A stretch of 64,000 nt of DNA from positions 85,211 to 149,210 of the forward strand of contig CALVEV010000037.1 in the NCBI GenBank assembly GCA_944326685.1. Reading direction: 5' to 3'. This stretch comes from Candidatus Gastranaerophilales bacterium. Lineage in GTDB: Bacteria; Cyanobacteriota; Vampirovibrionia; Gastranaerophilales; Gastranaerophilaceae. The position numbers were made by a program, and so were the translations under genes. Below, piece after piece: positions 9,020 to 17,539 of this stretch; position 1 is the first letter of the stretch; the number at the start of each line of letters is the position of its first letter. Below the pieces are notes generated by a model. That model was not told the origin of the DNA, did not search any database, and worked only from the letters and a program-made list of their open reading frames with translations.

Positions 9020-11203
9020 TTATTCCCAATAAACTTTTTTGCCATTAATACTTTCAAGAGATCTGAAATCATTAAGTTTGTTATCTCCTAAATTTATTTT
9101 CCCTTTAATTTTTCTTAATTTAGGTAAGCTAGTTAAGCTAGAACCTTCTAAATCTAAGCTAGAAGAAATTTCTGATACATTTTTCATTAATTCATTTTCA
9201 TCAACTCCTAAATCAAATAATGTATATTGATTATTGTATTTAGCTTTATAGTAAGAAATAATATATGTTCCATCTTCCGCATTTTTAACTTTTATATTCA
9301 TAAGTTTAAATATGCCTAAAGAATCTTTATTTTTCTGTAATTCTGCAATTTGTTTTTTCAAATTATCAAATTCCGGTTTTGCATTTAATGCTGTTTGAAT
9401 TTGATTTTCATGACCTTTATAATTATTATCTTTTGCCCAATTAGCTATTACTTGAGCATATGGTATTGGAACTGTAGAATCTTGATTATAACGTTTTTGA
9501 ATTTGAGTTATAGTTCCATCTGTTTCATTAATAGCTACTTGTGAATTACCATTTTTATCCACAAAGAAATGTAAATTTCCACCTTGTAAATATCCGTGAG
9601 CATTTTCAAATCTTAAACACCAGCTTGAACCTTCTGACAGTGCTTGAACCATTGCAATATGTTCATCATAATTTGGCTCACCTTTTTGGCTTCTTGGTAT
9701 TGTTACCCATCTACCTTCAACACCGTCAAGTGATACTTCTTGAGTTGTATATTTATTTATTGCATTTTGCTTAGTTTGTTGAGCATATATTTTACTGAAT
9801 GATACTGAACTATTTTGTTCTAATAGTGCATTGTATGTAGCTTCAAAACTCTCATGAGTTATAGCTGGAGGTGTAACGGCATTATTTGGACGCATTTCTT
9901 TAGTTATACCATCCATTACTAAAAGATGTACAAAAACATCATCTTTATAATTACTTTCTTTTGTTAAATAATTATACCAATTAGCTATGCCTTCTTTTCT
10001 TGCTGTATTGTAGGAAGCATAATCCCCTGTTGCTATATAATTTGGATTGTTTTCAAAATCTATTATTTTCTCAACCTTTTCTTTTGCCCAAGCTTTGAAT
10101 CTTTCTGGATTTCCCCAAATATTTTGATCTATTTCATTCTTAAATTTATTTAATACAATTTTTTCAACACCAACAATACTATCAAGTGAACGTAGTTTAA
10201 AAGTAGGTACTTCTGCTGGTTTTACGTTTTGTGCTTTTACTTCAACTTGAGCTTTGGTAATTAGCGCATCTAAATCATAATTACCTTCTACTAATCTTAA
10301 ATTGTCGTGTAGAATTTCATGGACTTTATCTTTTTTAGCTTTAACATTATTTATTAATGTAAAAGTTGCTGCACTTTCATTTGATTTTTGAATATTATCT
10401 TTATTAAATTCAACTCCTTGTTCAAGCATATACACTTCATCAAAAGTCATTAACCTGTCACCATTTTCAGGTTTATATTCTGCTTTTGGTTTAGTTTTAA
10501 CTTTCATCTTTTGAGAGAAGTCATTTTTCTCAAATGTCGCAATAGTATCTGTTGTTTTATCTTTAAATTCGCTAAAAAACTTATTCTTTGCTTCTTGATA
10601 TTCAGGAGAATCTTTATCAGGTAAATTTAGAATTTTGTCTTGTTGTTCTAATAATTCATCCATAGATAAACTAGAAATCATATTTTTTAGCATTTCTTTT
10701 TGTTTATCATCAAGATTTTCAACTCCAGGGAATATTCCCATTAAAAATCCTCTTTTTAAATCAAAATATTCTGCATAAGTTAAGTTATTTGCTTTTGCTT
10801 TTTTCAAATATTCTGCAGTTTTAAATTGTTTATATATAACCTCCTCTACTTTACTTTTTGGTAAACCTAAATAAAATTTTTCTTTTAAATCATTATATGT
10901 TTTGCTAATTACTCCGTCATCTTGTTTAGACACCATTTCAAGAGCTTGATTTGCATTTGATTCAATATTCTCTATAGATAAATCCTGAGCTGTTGATTTA
11001 TCAATTGGAGTATTAGTTGTATTTGTATTATTAAATTCAACAGTATCAGTATTATTATCGGTATTGTTGCCAGAAATAAGTGCAGTAAGTTCTGCCGCAC
11101 TCATTTTAGATAGACGTGCTTTATACTCAGAAAGAGCAGCACCTTCCAGTCCTGATTTTTGGCATAGATTATTAATTAATGCGTTTTTATCTACGTTTAA
11201 CAA
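9020..11203 (-). CDS. Large hypothetical protein with leucine-rich C-terminal tail
   Basis: The 727-aa protein is not one I recognise. It starts with a compact helical segment (residues 1-45), followed by an Asn/Thr-rich linker and long charged helices. Around residues 505-580 there is a Trp-Cys-containing beta-rich module (S-S-W-C-L-R-F, then G-G-N-L-H-F-F-V-D-K-N-G). The last about 45 residues form two or three leucine-rich repeats (L-D-L-x-G-x-x-L-T-S-L-P, I-N-L-G-D-N-K-L). There is no signal peptide. The start is a TTG at 11203 with AAGGAA upstream; no ATG fits. LRR tails usually hold more repeats, so the gene may be truncated at its end. An effector-like or binding role is only a guess. 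Confidence 0.75.
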   Translation of the reverse strand: MLNVDKNALINNLCQKSGLEGAALSEYKARLSKMSAAELTALISGNNTDNNTDTVEFNNTNTTNTPIDKSTAQDLSIENIESNANQALEMVSKQDDGVISKTYNDLKEKFYLGLPKSKVEEVIYKQFKTAEYLKKAKANNLTYAEYFDLKRGFLMGIFPGVENLDDKQKEMLKNMISSLSMDELLEQQDKILNLPDKDSPEYQEAKNKFFSEFKDKTTDTIATFEKNDFSQKMKVKTKPKAEYKPENGDRLMTFDEVYMLEQGVEFNKDNIQKSNESAATFTLINNVKAKKDKVHEILHDNLRLVEGNYDLDALITKAQVEVKAQNVKPAEVPTFKLRSLDSIVGVEKIVLNKFKNEIDQNIWGNPERFKAWAKEKVEKIIDFENNPNYIATGDYASYNTARKEGIANWYNYLTKESNYKDDVFVHLLVMDGITKEMRPNNAVTPPAITHESFEATYNALLEQNSSVSFSKIYAQQTKQNAINKYTTQEVSLDGVEGRWVTIPRSQKGEPNYDEHIAMVQALSEGSSWCLRFENAHGYLQGGNLHFFVDKNGNSQVAINETDGTITQIQKRYNQDSTVPIPYAQVIANWAKDNNYKGHENQIQTALNAKPEFDNLKKQIAELQKNKDSLGIFKLMNIKVKNAEDGTYIISYYKAKYNNQYTLFDLGVDENELMKNVSEISSSLDLEGSSLTSLPKLRKIKGKINLGDNKLNDFRSLESINGKKVYWE

Positions 11204-11293
11204 TTTTAATTCTTATTCCTTTTCCTTGATACACTTCAACTACACGTATCTACGGCAAGGTATTAAAAAATCTTTAGGGTTTGTTAAGAATAA

Positions 11294-12142
11294 TTAAGAA
11301 ATCAAATATTTAAATAAATTATTGTATGGAGTTTTTATATTATATTTTTTACCAAGTTGAATTATAGTTCCTGCAAATGCTTCTATTTCTGTTGGGTTTT
11401 TATTTTCTATATCTTGAAGCATTGATGTTTTTCCATATGGTGCCATATTTCTAAATGTATTTATTATATTTTTAGCTAAATTTTCTGGATTATTTACTCC
11501 ATCATATTTTGCAATTTCTATTACTTCATATAATATTTTCCATAATAAATCTTCAATATATGGCAGATTATTCATTTCTCCAAAAGTTTTTCTTGTAACT
11601 GCACTTAATTGGTTTGCAATTATATTTAGCATGAATTTTTGCCACATAGAAGATTTTATATCTTCAGCTATTTCATAATTTATATTATTTAATTGAAAAA
11701 ACTCTTCTAATTCAGAATCTTTAGACATTACAATTTTATTTACATCATCATGAATAACATTCCTATCTTTTCTCATAATACTATTGCATATAAGATAAGA
11801 TGGAATAATTCTAGCCTCAGGATATTTCCCCCTTATAATATCTTCGCTTGAAATACCATTGATTAAAGATATTATTTTTGTATTTTTATCTACAAATTTT
11901 GCTAAGTTAGCTAAAACTTGTGGCAAATTATAAAATTTTACACTAATAATAATTAAATCCATTGGATATCCATTATTAGGTGTTATGTAATTAAAATTGT
12001 AAGTTTTATTATTAATAACTGTAGGATTATTTTTATAATATTCAAGTCTTTTATTATCAACTAGAATATTAACATTTGGAATTTTAGAAGCATAGACTGC
12101 TCCAACTCCACCTAATCCGACTATCAAAATATTTTTAATCAT
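11294..12142 (-). CDS. 2-dehydropantoate 2-reductase family protein (PanE/ApbA-like)
   Basis: The 282-aa protein has a Rossmann N-terminus (I-L-I-V-G-L-G-G-V-G-A-V-Y) and the helical ketopantoate-reductase C-domain with M-W-Q-K-F-M-L-N and N-P-T-E-I-E-A. The family reduces 2-dehydropantoate to pantoate with NADPH in coenzyme A synthesis. Family members also include paralogues of unknown substrate, so the exact reaction is not certain. It is the last gene of a four-gene minus-strand operon and overlaps the upstream yqeK-like gene by 8 bases, implying translational coupling. Confidence 0.82.
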   Translation of the reverse strand: MIKNILIVGLGGVGAVYASKIPNVNILVDNKRLEYYKNNPTVINNKTYNFNYITPNNGYPMDLIIISVKFYNLPQVLANLAKFVDKNTKIISLINGISSEDIIRGKYPEARIIPSYLICNSIMRKDRNVIHDDVNKIVMSKDSELEEFFQLNNINYEIAEDIKSSMWQKFMLNIIANQLSAVTRKTFGEMNNLPYIEDLLWKILYEVIEIAKYDGVNNPENLAKNIINTFRNMAPYGKTSMLQDIENKNPTEIEAFAGTIIQLGKKYNIKTPYNNLFKYLIS

Positions 12143-12710
12143 CTAACAACTCGTTATACAAATCTATCGTATTGATGCAAATTTTTAAATTTCGATCAAC
12201 TAAACTTTTTATTGTTAATTTATAACATGCCAGCAATGCTTTATTTAAACCATTTTCTTCATCTAAGCAAGGTGAAATAAAATTAATCATTTCTTTAGGT
12301 CTAGTTCTTTCTTCAATTTTATCAGCTATAAAAATAACTTTTTCAAAATCTGTCATTTTATTATGTCCAATAGTGTGCCATCTTATTGCTGATAAAACTT
12401 CTTTATCTTCTATATTGAATTCTTTTTTTGCAACATATGCTCCAGCTGGTGCATGAAAAGTTTTAGGATTAATTTTTTCACAAGATTCTACAGAACAATA
12501 TTTATCCATAATTTCAATCAATTCTTCTTTAGATAAACATTTTGCGCAATCGTGAACTAATCCTGCAAGTTCTGCTTTTTCGGTATCTAAATTAAATTTT
12601 ATAGCCAATTCTTTAGCCTTTTCTGCAACACCTAATGAATGTTCAAATCTTTCTTCATTCAAGTTTTCTTTTAACCAAATTATAATTTCATTTTTATTCA
12701 TATAAACCAT
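12135..12710 (-). CDS. yqeK: YqeK-type HD-domain bis(5'-nucleosyl)-tetraphosphatase
   Basis: The 191-aa HD-domain protein has H-S-L-G-V-A (H24), L-V-H-D-C-A-K (H53-D54), F-H-A-P-A-G and a later W-H-T-I-G-H plus F-I-A-D-K-I-E segment, the order typical of YqeK. The family hydrolyses diadenosine tetraphosphate symmetrically. It follows nadD with a 17-base overlap, the conserved nadD-yqeK pairing seen in many bacteria. The ATG at 12701 (fourth codon) is a possible alternative start. Confidence 0.92.
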   Translation of the reverse strand: MVYMNKNEIIIWLKENLNEERFEHSLGVAEKAKELAIKFNLDTEKAELAGLVHDCAKCLSKEELIEIMDKYCSVESCEKINPKTFHAPAGAYVAKKEFNIEDKEVLSAIRWHTIGHNKMTDFEKVIFIADKIEERTRPKEMINFISPCLDEENGLNKALLACYKLTIKSLVDRNLKICINTIDLYNELLDD

Positions 12711-13281
12711 TTTCTTTTATATATTCTACGACTCTAGGAATTTCTAATTCCTCTACAGATTTTTTATTATTAATATTATTTCTTACTTCTGTAGATGATA
12801 CATCAATATATCTCATAGGTGCAAATTCAAAATCGTATTCCAGATTTTTAAATTTGTCAAAATCTGATTCATTAAAATTATTGCAACGAGGGAAAACAAT
12901 AAAATGTAAATGTTTTTTTAATTTATCTGTTTCATACCAAGTATCAATTTTTTCAAATGCATCTGTGCCTATTAGAAAATTAATTTTATTAGATATTTTA
13001 TAAATATTCTTTAGTTCTAAAATTGTTAAATATGTATAAGAACGCCCATCTCTTTTAAATTCAATATCGCTTATATCAAATTTCTCATTTTCTTGAATTG
13101 CGAGTTTAACCATATTAAATCTATGTTGTGCTAAATTTTTATCAACTTCTTTATGTGGAGGCAGATAAGCTGGGATAAATAAGATTTTATCAAAATTATA
13201 ATAATTAAGAGCAAATTCTGCTACTTTTAAATGAACTTTATGTATGGGATTAAAAGTTCCTTGAAATACACAAAGTCTCAT
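12694..13281 (-). CDS. nadD: Nicotinate-nucleotide adenylyltransferase
   Basis: The 195-aa nucleotidyltransferase shows the G-T-F-N-P-I-H-x-x-H motif at residues 9-18, I-P-A-Y-L-P-P-H-K, a G-T-D-A-F segment and the C-terminal S-S-T-E-V-R motif. It adenylates nicotinate mononucleotide to form deamido-NAD. The start codon shares bases with the stop of the upstream TPR gene (TAATG), so the two are coupled. Length and motif spacing are normal for the family. Confidence 0.95.
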   Translation of the reverse strand: MRLCVFQGTFNPIHKVHLKVAEFALNYYNFDKILFIPAYLPPHKEVDKNLAQHRFNMVKLAIQENEKFDISDIEFKRDGRSYTYLTILELKNIYKISNKINFLIGTDAFEKIDTWYETDKLKKHLHFIVFPRCNNFNESDFDKFKNLEYDFEFAPMRYIDVSSTEVRNNINNKKSVEELEIPRVVEYIKENGLYE

Positions 13282-14216
13282 TATTGTTCTTCTCCTAATT
13301 TAGCATTTACATTTTTCAATTCTCTTTTTACTGCCTCAAAAGAATAAGTTAAGGATGAATTATTTTGTATTGCAAATTCTAATGATTTTTTATATTTTTC
13401 TAAATCTCCTTGATACTTAAATATTTGGGCATAATTGTAATATAAATCCCCATTTTGTGGGTTTAATTCCATTGCCGCTTTTATCATATCAGTTGCTTCA
13501 AGAAATCTTTGTTGTTTTATATATATTTTATTAAGAATTTTATATGCATCAATATCTAATGGATTATATTGAATTGTATTTTTTAAATAAAAAATGGCAT
13601 TTTCAATTTCTCCAAGTTCATATGCAATTGATGCCATATTAAAATGAGCCCAACTATAATCTGGAGATATAGATAAAACTTTTCCAAATTTCTCAATAGC
13701 TAAATCTAGCAGCCCTTCTTCTTTAAAAATATTTCCCATATAAAAATGAGCAAATATGTCATTATCATTTAATTCAATTGTTTTTTTGAAATATTCAAGA
13801 GCCGTATCATATTCTTTTTTCTTAAAATAGCATAGTCCCAAATTGAAATACGAATTAGAATCATTTGTTTCTGATTCTAAAACTTTTTTGAAAACAGGAA
13901 TTGCTTCATCAAATTTTTTCATTTCAATATATGTTAAACCTAAATTATATAGAAAATCAGGTTCAGGAGAAAGCTCAATTGCTTTTAAATATGCTTTTTC
14001 TGCTTTATCAAAATTTTTGAGTTTTTCGTATGCAATCCCTAAATTATATAATAATTCAGCATTGTCTGGAAAAGTTTTTACTAAGTATATAAGATTTTTC
14101 TTAGCTTCTTCATTGAAACCACTATCAAGCAACAAAATTGATAAAGTTCTTCTTGCTTGAAAGTTATACGGATCTTCTCTTAATATTGCCTGTAAATCTT
14201 CAATATTTTCTTCCAT
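13281..14216 (-). CDS. Tetratricopeptide-repeat protein
   Basis: The 311-aa protein is made almost wholly of TPR units (about eight), with the classic A-x-x-x-Y/F-x-x-x-L-x-x-x-P pattern, for example Y-N-L-G-x-x-Y-x-x-x-K and A-I-E-L-S-P-E-P. It has no signal peptide or enzymatic domain, so it is a likely cytoplasmic scaffold. It is the first gene of the operon leading into nadD. There is no Shine-Dalgarno: TATTAT at 14228-14223 on the minus strand ends 6 bases before the ATG, suggesting a leaderless message for the whole operon. Confidence 0.9.
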   Translation of the reverse strand: MEENIEDLQAILREDPYNFQARRTLSILLLDSGFNEEAKKNLIYLVKTFPDNAELLYNLGIAYEKLKNFDKAEKAYLKAIELSPEPDFLYNLGLTYIEMKKFDEAIPVFKKVLESETNDSNSYFNLGLCYFKKKEYDTALEYFKKTIELNDNDIFAHFYMGNIFKEEGLLDLAIEKFGKVLSISPDYSWAHFNMASIAYELGEIENAIFYLKNTIQYNPLDIDAYKILNKIYIKQQRFLEATDMIKAAMELNPQNGDLYYNYAQIFKYQGDLEKYKKSLEFAIQNNSSLTYSFEAVKRELKNVNAKLGEEQ

Positions 14217-14307
14217 ATTTTTATAATATCAAATGCGTAACGGCTTCGCAACTTTATTGCACTATATTATATTGATATGATAAAATTAGGCAAAAGAGGG
14301 TAAAAAT

Positions 14308-15315
14308 ATGACACAAGTAACATTAATCAAAGGGGACGGAATTGGTCCAGAAATTTCAGAAGCTGTAGTTGATATTATAGAAGCAGCAGGCGCTAAAATT
14401 GAATGGGATATTCAAACAGCTGGTGCTGATGTTGCAGAAATAGAAGGAACTCCATTACCTAAAAGAGTTATTGATTCAATTAAAAGAAATAAAGTTGCTC
14501 TAAAAGCACCTATTACAACTCCAATTGGAAAAGGTTTCCGTTCAGTTAATGTGCAACTTAGAAAGGAATTAGATTTATATGCGAATTTAAGACCTTGTAA
14601 AAATATTCCAACAGTCAGAACAAAATTTGATAATGTTGATATTGTCGTAGTAAGAGAAAATACAGAAGATTTATATGCAGGAATTGAAGAAAAAACTGAT
14701 GAAAATACAGCAAAGAGTATAAAAATTATAACAAGAGATGCATCAATAAGAATTGCAGAATTCGCATTTGATTATGCTGTTAAAAATAATCGTAAAGAAG
14801 TTTGTGTTGTTACAAAAGCAAATATTTGCAAGCTTTCGGATGGATTGTTTTTAGAATGTGCAAGAGAAGTTGCAAAAAAATATCCTCAGATTAATTTTAG
14901 AGAAATACTTGTAGATAATTGTTGTATGCAATTAGTTCAGAAACCTGAACAATTTGATGTTTTATTATTGCCTAATTTATATGGTGATATTGTTTCAGAT
15001 TTAACTGCTGGATTAATAGGTGGTCTGGGAGTTGCTCAAAGTGCTAATATAGGGCTTCAAGCATCAGTATTTGAAGCCGTACACGGTTCTGCTCCAGATA
15101 TTAAAGGACAAGATAAAGCAAATCCAATGGCGCTTTTGTTATCAGCATGTGAAATGCTTAACTTTATTGGTGAAAATAAAGCTGCTGAAAAAATTAAAAC
15201 AGCTTTATATAAAACATTAGAATCAGGAGTTAAAACAGCTGATTTAGGTGGGACTGCTAAATGTTCTGAGTTTACGAATCAAATTATTAAAAATTTAGGA
15301 GGTATAAATGGCTAA
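14308..15315 (+). CDS. NAD-type isocitrate dehydrogenase family enzyme
   Basis: The 335-aa beta-decarboxylating dehydrogenase has G-D-G-I-G-P-E (9-15), the substrate loop S-V-N-V-Q-L-R-K (about 75-82), R-E-N-T-E-D-L-Y-A-G (about 113-122), K-A-N-I-C-K-L (the Lys region) and D-x-x-x-D (N-L-Y-G-D-I-V-S-D). R-E-N-T-E-D-L-Y points to isocitrate rather than 3-isopropylmalate dehydrogenase. The loop after G-S-A-P-D-I has few basic residues, consistent with NAD use, but this is inference. AGAGGG upstream of the ATG gives a good ribosome site. The next gene overlaps its end by 8 bases. Confidence 0.88.
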   Translation: MTQVTLIKGDGIGPEISEAVVDIIEAAGAKIEWDIQTAGADVAEIEGTPLPKRVIDSIKRNKVALKAPITTPIGKGFRSVNVQLRKELDLYANLRPCKNIPTVRTKFDNVDIVVVRENTEDLYAGIEEKTDENTAKSIKIITRDASIRIAEFAFDYAVKNNRKEVCVVTKANICKLSDGLFLECAREVAKKYPQINFREILVDNCCMQLVQKPEQFDVLLLPNLYGDIVSDLTAGLIGGLGVAQSANIGLQASVFEAVHGSAPDIKGQDKANPMALLLSACEMLNFIGENKAAEKIKTALYKTLESGVKTADLGGTAKCSEFTNQIIKNLGGING

Positions 15316-15889
15316 TACTGTTGCATTCGATCCTGGATATGGTCCACATATAGCTAGTTTTATACATTCTATTGAATATATGTATTCAGAAGTTAATAAA
15401 TTCAAAAACCTGGGTCAAAAGCGTTTTAAATTTAAAACATTTTATCCTCAAATTCTTGCAATGATAGAACAAAATACTGCTTTTTATTTGGGGTGTATGT
15501 TGTGGGCAACTTATGTTGTATCTCAAAAAGATGCAGAACTAACAGGAAATCATTGTTTAGGACTTGAATATAAAGAAGATGTTGAACTTCAAGAAATAAA
15601 CTATGTATCAGAATTTGTTAAATGGTTTGGTAAAGATACTAAATATTATCTTAATTTAGGTTATGAATATCCTAAAGAATATCAAGAAATTCTTGATATA
15701 TACAAAGAATTTGCAAAAATGAATGAAGGCTTTGTAAATGCAAAAACTTCAAATGATATTAAATTACCGAAACAACTAAAAACTCCTAGTGAAAAAGATA
15801 TCAAAAAAATATTCGATACAATAACTAAAGAAGTTGTAACAACAGGTAATTTTAATAAACTTTTTGAATTAAAAGACTTAATTATTTAG
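15308..15889 (+). CDS. Unknown protein coupled to isocitrate dehydrogenase
   Basis: The 193-aa protein has no family I can name. It has a conserved-looking N-terminus (F-D-P-G-Y-G-P-H-I), is helical, and shows no signal peptide or metal motif. Its ATG lies inside the end of the dehydrogenase gene, with AGGAGG just before it, so it is co-translated. A role tied to the dehydrogenase is possible but unproven. Its 3' end overlaps the convergent kinase-fold gene by 8 bases. Confidence 0.8.
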   Translation: MANTVAFDPGYGPHIASFIHSIEYMYSEVNKFKNLGQKRFKFKTFYPQILAMIEQNTAFYLGCMLWATYVVSQKDAELTGNHCLGLEYKEDVELQEINYVSEFVKWFGKDTKYYLNLGYEYPKEYQEILDIYKEFAKMNEGFVNAKTSNDIKLPKQLKTPSEKDIKKIFDTITKEVVTTGNFNKLFELKDLII

Positions 15890-17066
15890 CCAAATTAATT
15901 GCAGCTGCAGTATCTGAAATACTTCTACCATTTAAATTTGGTAGTGTAAAATGATATCCCGCAACTCCTGGTTTAAAGAAATCAATAAATGTGGATTCCC
16001 CAGAATCTATAAATGAGATATTCTCATTTTTTTGCATAAAATTTGAGACGTTTATATCATTATAATAAATTCCTAAATCATTTAATCCATTTAGCTTTTT
16101 ATTTGTTTCAAGTATGTCATTGATAACTTCTTGCTTTGGGTAATTACCTTCTGATAGTTCATAGATTGCAGAATTAGTTTTATAATCGAAAAACTTTAAT
16201 TTTGGTCCTTGATTATATCCATTTAAATCAAGATATCTTTCTATTTGAGTATTTAAAAATGCAGAATCTGATTTCATTGAAATATTATCTTTTAAATCTT
16301 GATTTCCAAGTTCTGGTTGAAACTTCATAATATATTTTTTATTTCCAATTTCCATTTTTCTAACAGTTTTTCCAGAAAGTCCCCCAAAAATATAATCTCC
16401 GAACTTTATACCTCCAGATTCAAATCCTGCACTTGGATGTTCAAGCGCTTGTTTAAAAATATTTCTATAGCCATCAACTCCACCTGTAATTTCTTTAGGT
16501 GGTTCTCCTATCGTAAAATCATCTCCAAATTTATCTTTTAATTTCCATATATTCCAATTAGGAGATGTTTTTATTAAATCATCTGGATGTTTAGCTTCAT
16601 TATAAACTTTTTTGGTATATTTATAATATGCTTCTTGATAACCATTTGGACGTAACATCCAATCCATTAATTCCTTCTCTCCACCGATTTTTTTATTTAA
16701 AATACGGACATTTTCTTTGCTTTTTCTTGGATTCGATATTACTTCAGAGATAAATTTTTCACTCATTTTTTCATCAGAAGTTATCCTAAACATTAATTGT
16801 TTAAAATTTTTAGGTTGCATTCTTATATTTTTAAGAGTATCCATATATGAACTTGCATTTTTGATTTGCTTAAAAGCTTTATCTACAGAAACACCACGAC
16901 CTTTAGATGCAATATAAATTCCACCAACTGCCATTGCAGTTAAACTTGTGCCTAAAATAATCTTTGTTCCCACAGACATTGAGTTTGTCAAAACTTTATT
17001 GTTATTTTTTGTGTTGTTTTTTGTATAAGAAGAACTATTCATAGAAATAGCAGTAACTTGTGGCAT
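15882..17066 (-). CDS. Membrane-anchored kinase-fold protein
   Basis: The 394-aa protein has an Asn/Ser-rich N-terminus, one hydrophobic segment (about residues 31-53), a helical region, and a C-terminal half that fits a minimal protein-kinase fold. K248 sits in Y-I-M-K-F like the VAIK lysine. Y-N-D-I-N-V-S-N-F (335-343) matches the catalytic loop, with D337 and N342. F-I-D-S-G (352-356) matches the DFG position. A glycine loop G-G-L-S-G-K (228-233) precedes the lysine. All core catalytic residues are present, so activity is possible; the substrate is unknown. AGGAGG upstream of the ATG. It sits at the edge of the AAA+ cluster and could be part of it. Confidence 0.72.
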   Translation of the reverse strand: MPQVTAISMNSSSYTKNNTKNNNKVLTNSMSVGTKIILGTSLTAMAVGGIYIASKGRGVSVDKAFKQIKNASSYMDTLKNIRMQPKNFKQLMFRITSDEKMSEKFISEVISNPRKSKENVRILNKKIGGEKELMDWMLRPNGYQEAYYKYTKKVYNEAKHPDDLIKTSPNWNIWKLKDKFGDDFTIGEPPKEITGGVDGYRNIFKQALEHPSAGFESGGIKFGDYIFGGLSGKTVRKMEIGNKKYIMKFQPELGNQDLKDNISMKSDSAFLNTQIERYLDLNGYNQGPKLKFFDYKTNSAIYELSEGNYPKQEVINDILETNKKLNGLNDLGIYYNDINVSNFMQKNENISFIDSGESTFIDFFKPGVAGYHFTLPNLNGRSISDTAAAINLAK

Positions 17067-17155
17067 ATTCTACCTCCTGAATATTAAAAACGTATAAAAA
17101 ATAAATTTGCTATAATATTTACAAGTTATATTAATTTACTATTCTAATATAGATT

Positions 17156-17539
17156 TTATTTCACCATATTAATTCCATGTTTCTTATATAAATTTATTTT
17201 ATATGTTTCTGAGGATAAATAATATTTTTGTTCTTGTTTTAGAATATTATATTCCAGTAAAATCCAGGTCCAATATATTGATTGTAATGCAAGATTACAC
17301 AACATATTCTTTTTTTTGCTTTCTCCCAATGGTTTGTGTTTCATGAATTCTGGACTTGTTATTCCTGTAAATAAAGCACTCAAAGAAAATATTGCCAACA
17401 TATTTGTGTAGCCTTTTTTGCCATAATAAACAAGGTTATCCATTCTTTTTGATGTTGAATTAACTTTGACTGGTTCTTGAGTCTGACGTAAACGATTATA
17501 TTCGTTAATTGTTTTTCTTGTTGGCATATATAAAAACAT
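17156..17539 (-). CDS. Small membrane-associated hypothetical protein
   Basis: The 127-aa protein is unrecognised. It has basic N-terminal residues, a weak hydrophobic segment (about 50-63, M-L-A-I-F-S-L-S-A-L-F) and a second aromatic-rich one (about 84-97). The start shares one base with the stop of the upstream AAA+ gene (TAATG), and GGAG lies 7 bases before the ATG; an internal ATG five codons later is less well placed. Position implies it works with the AAA+ protein. Confidence 0.7.
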   Translation of the reverse strand: MFLYMPTRKTINEYNRLRQTQEPVKVNSTSKRMDNLVYYGKKGYTNMLAIFSLSALFTGITSPEFMKHKPLGESKKKNMLCNLALQSIYWTWILLEYNILKQEQKYYLSSETYKINLYKKHGINMVK

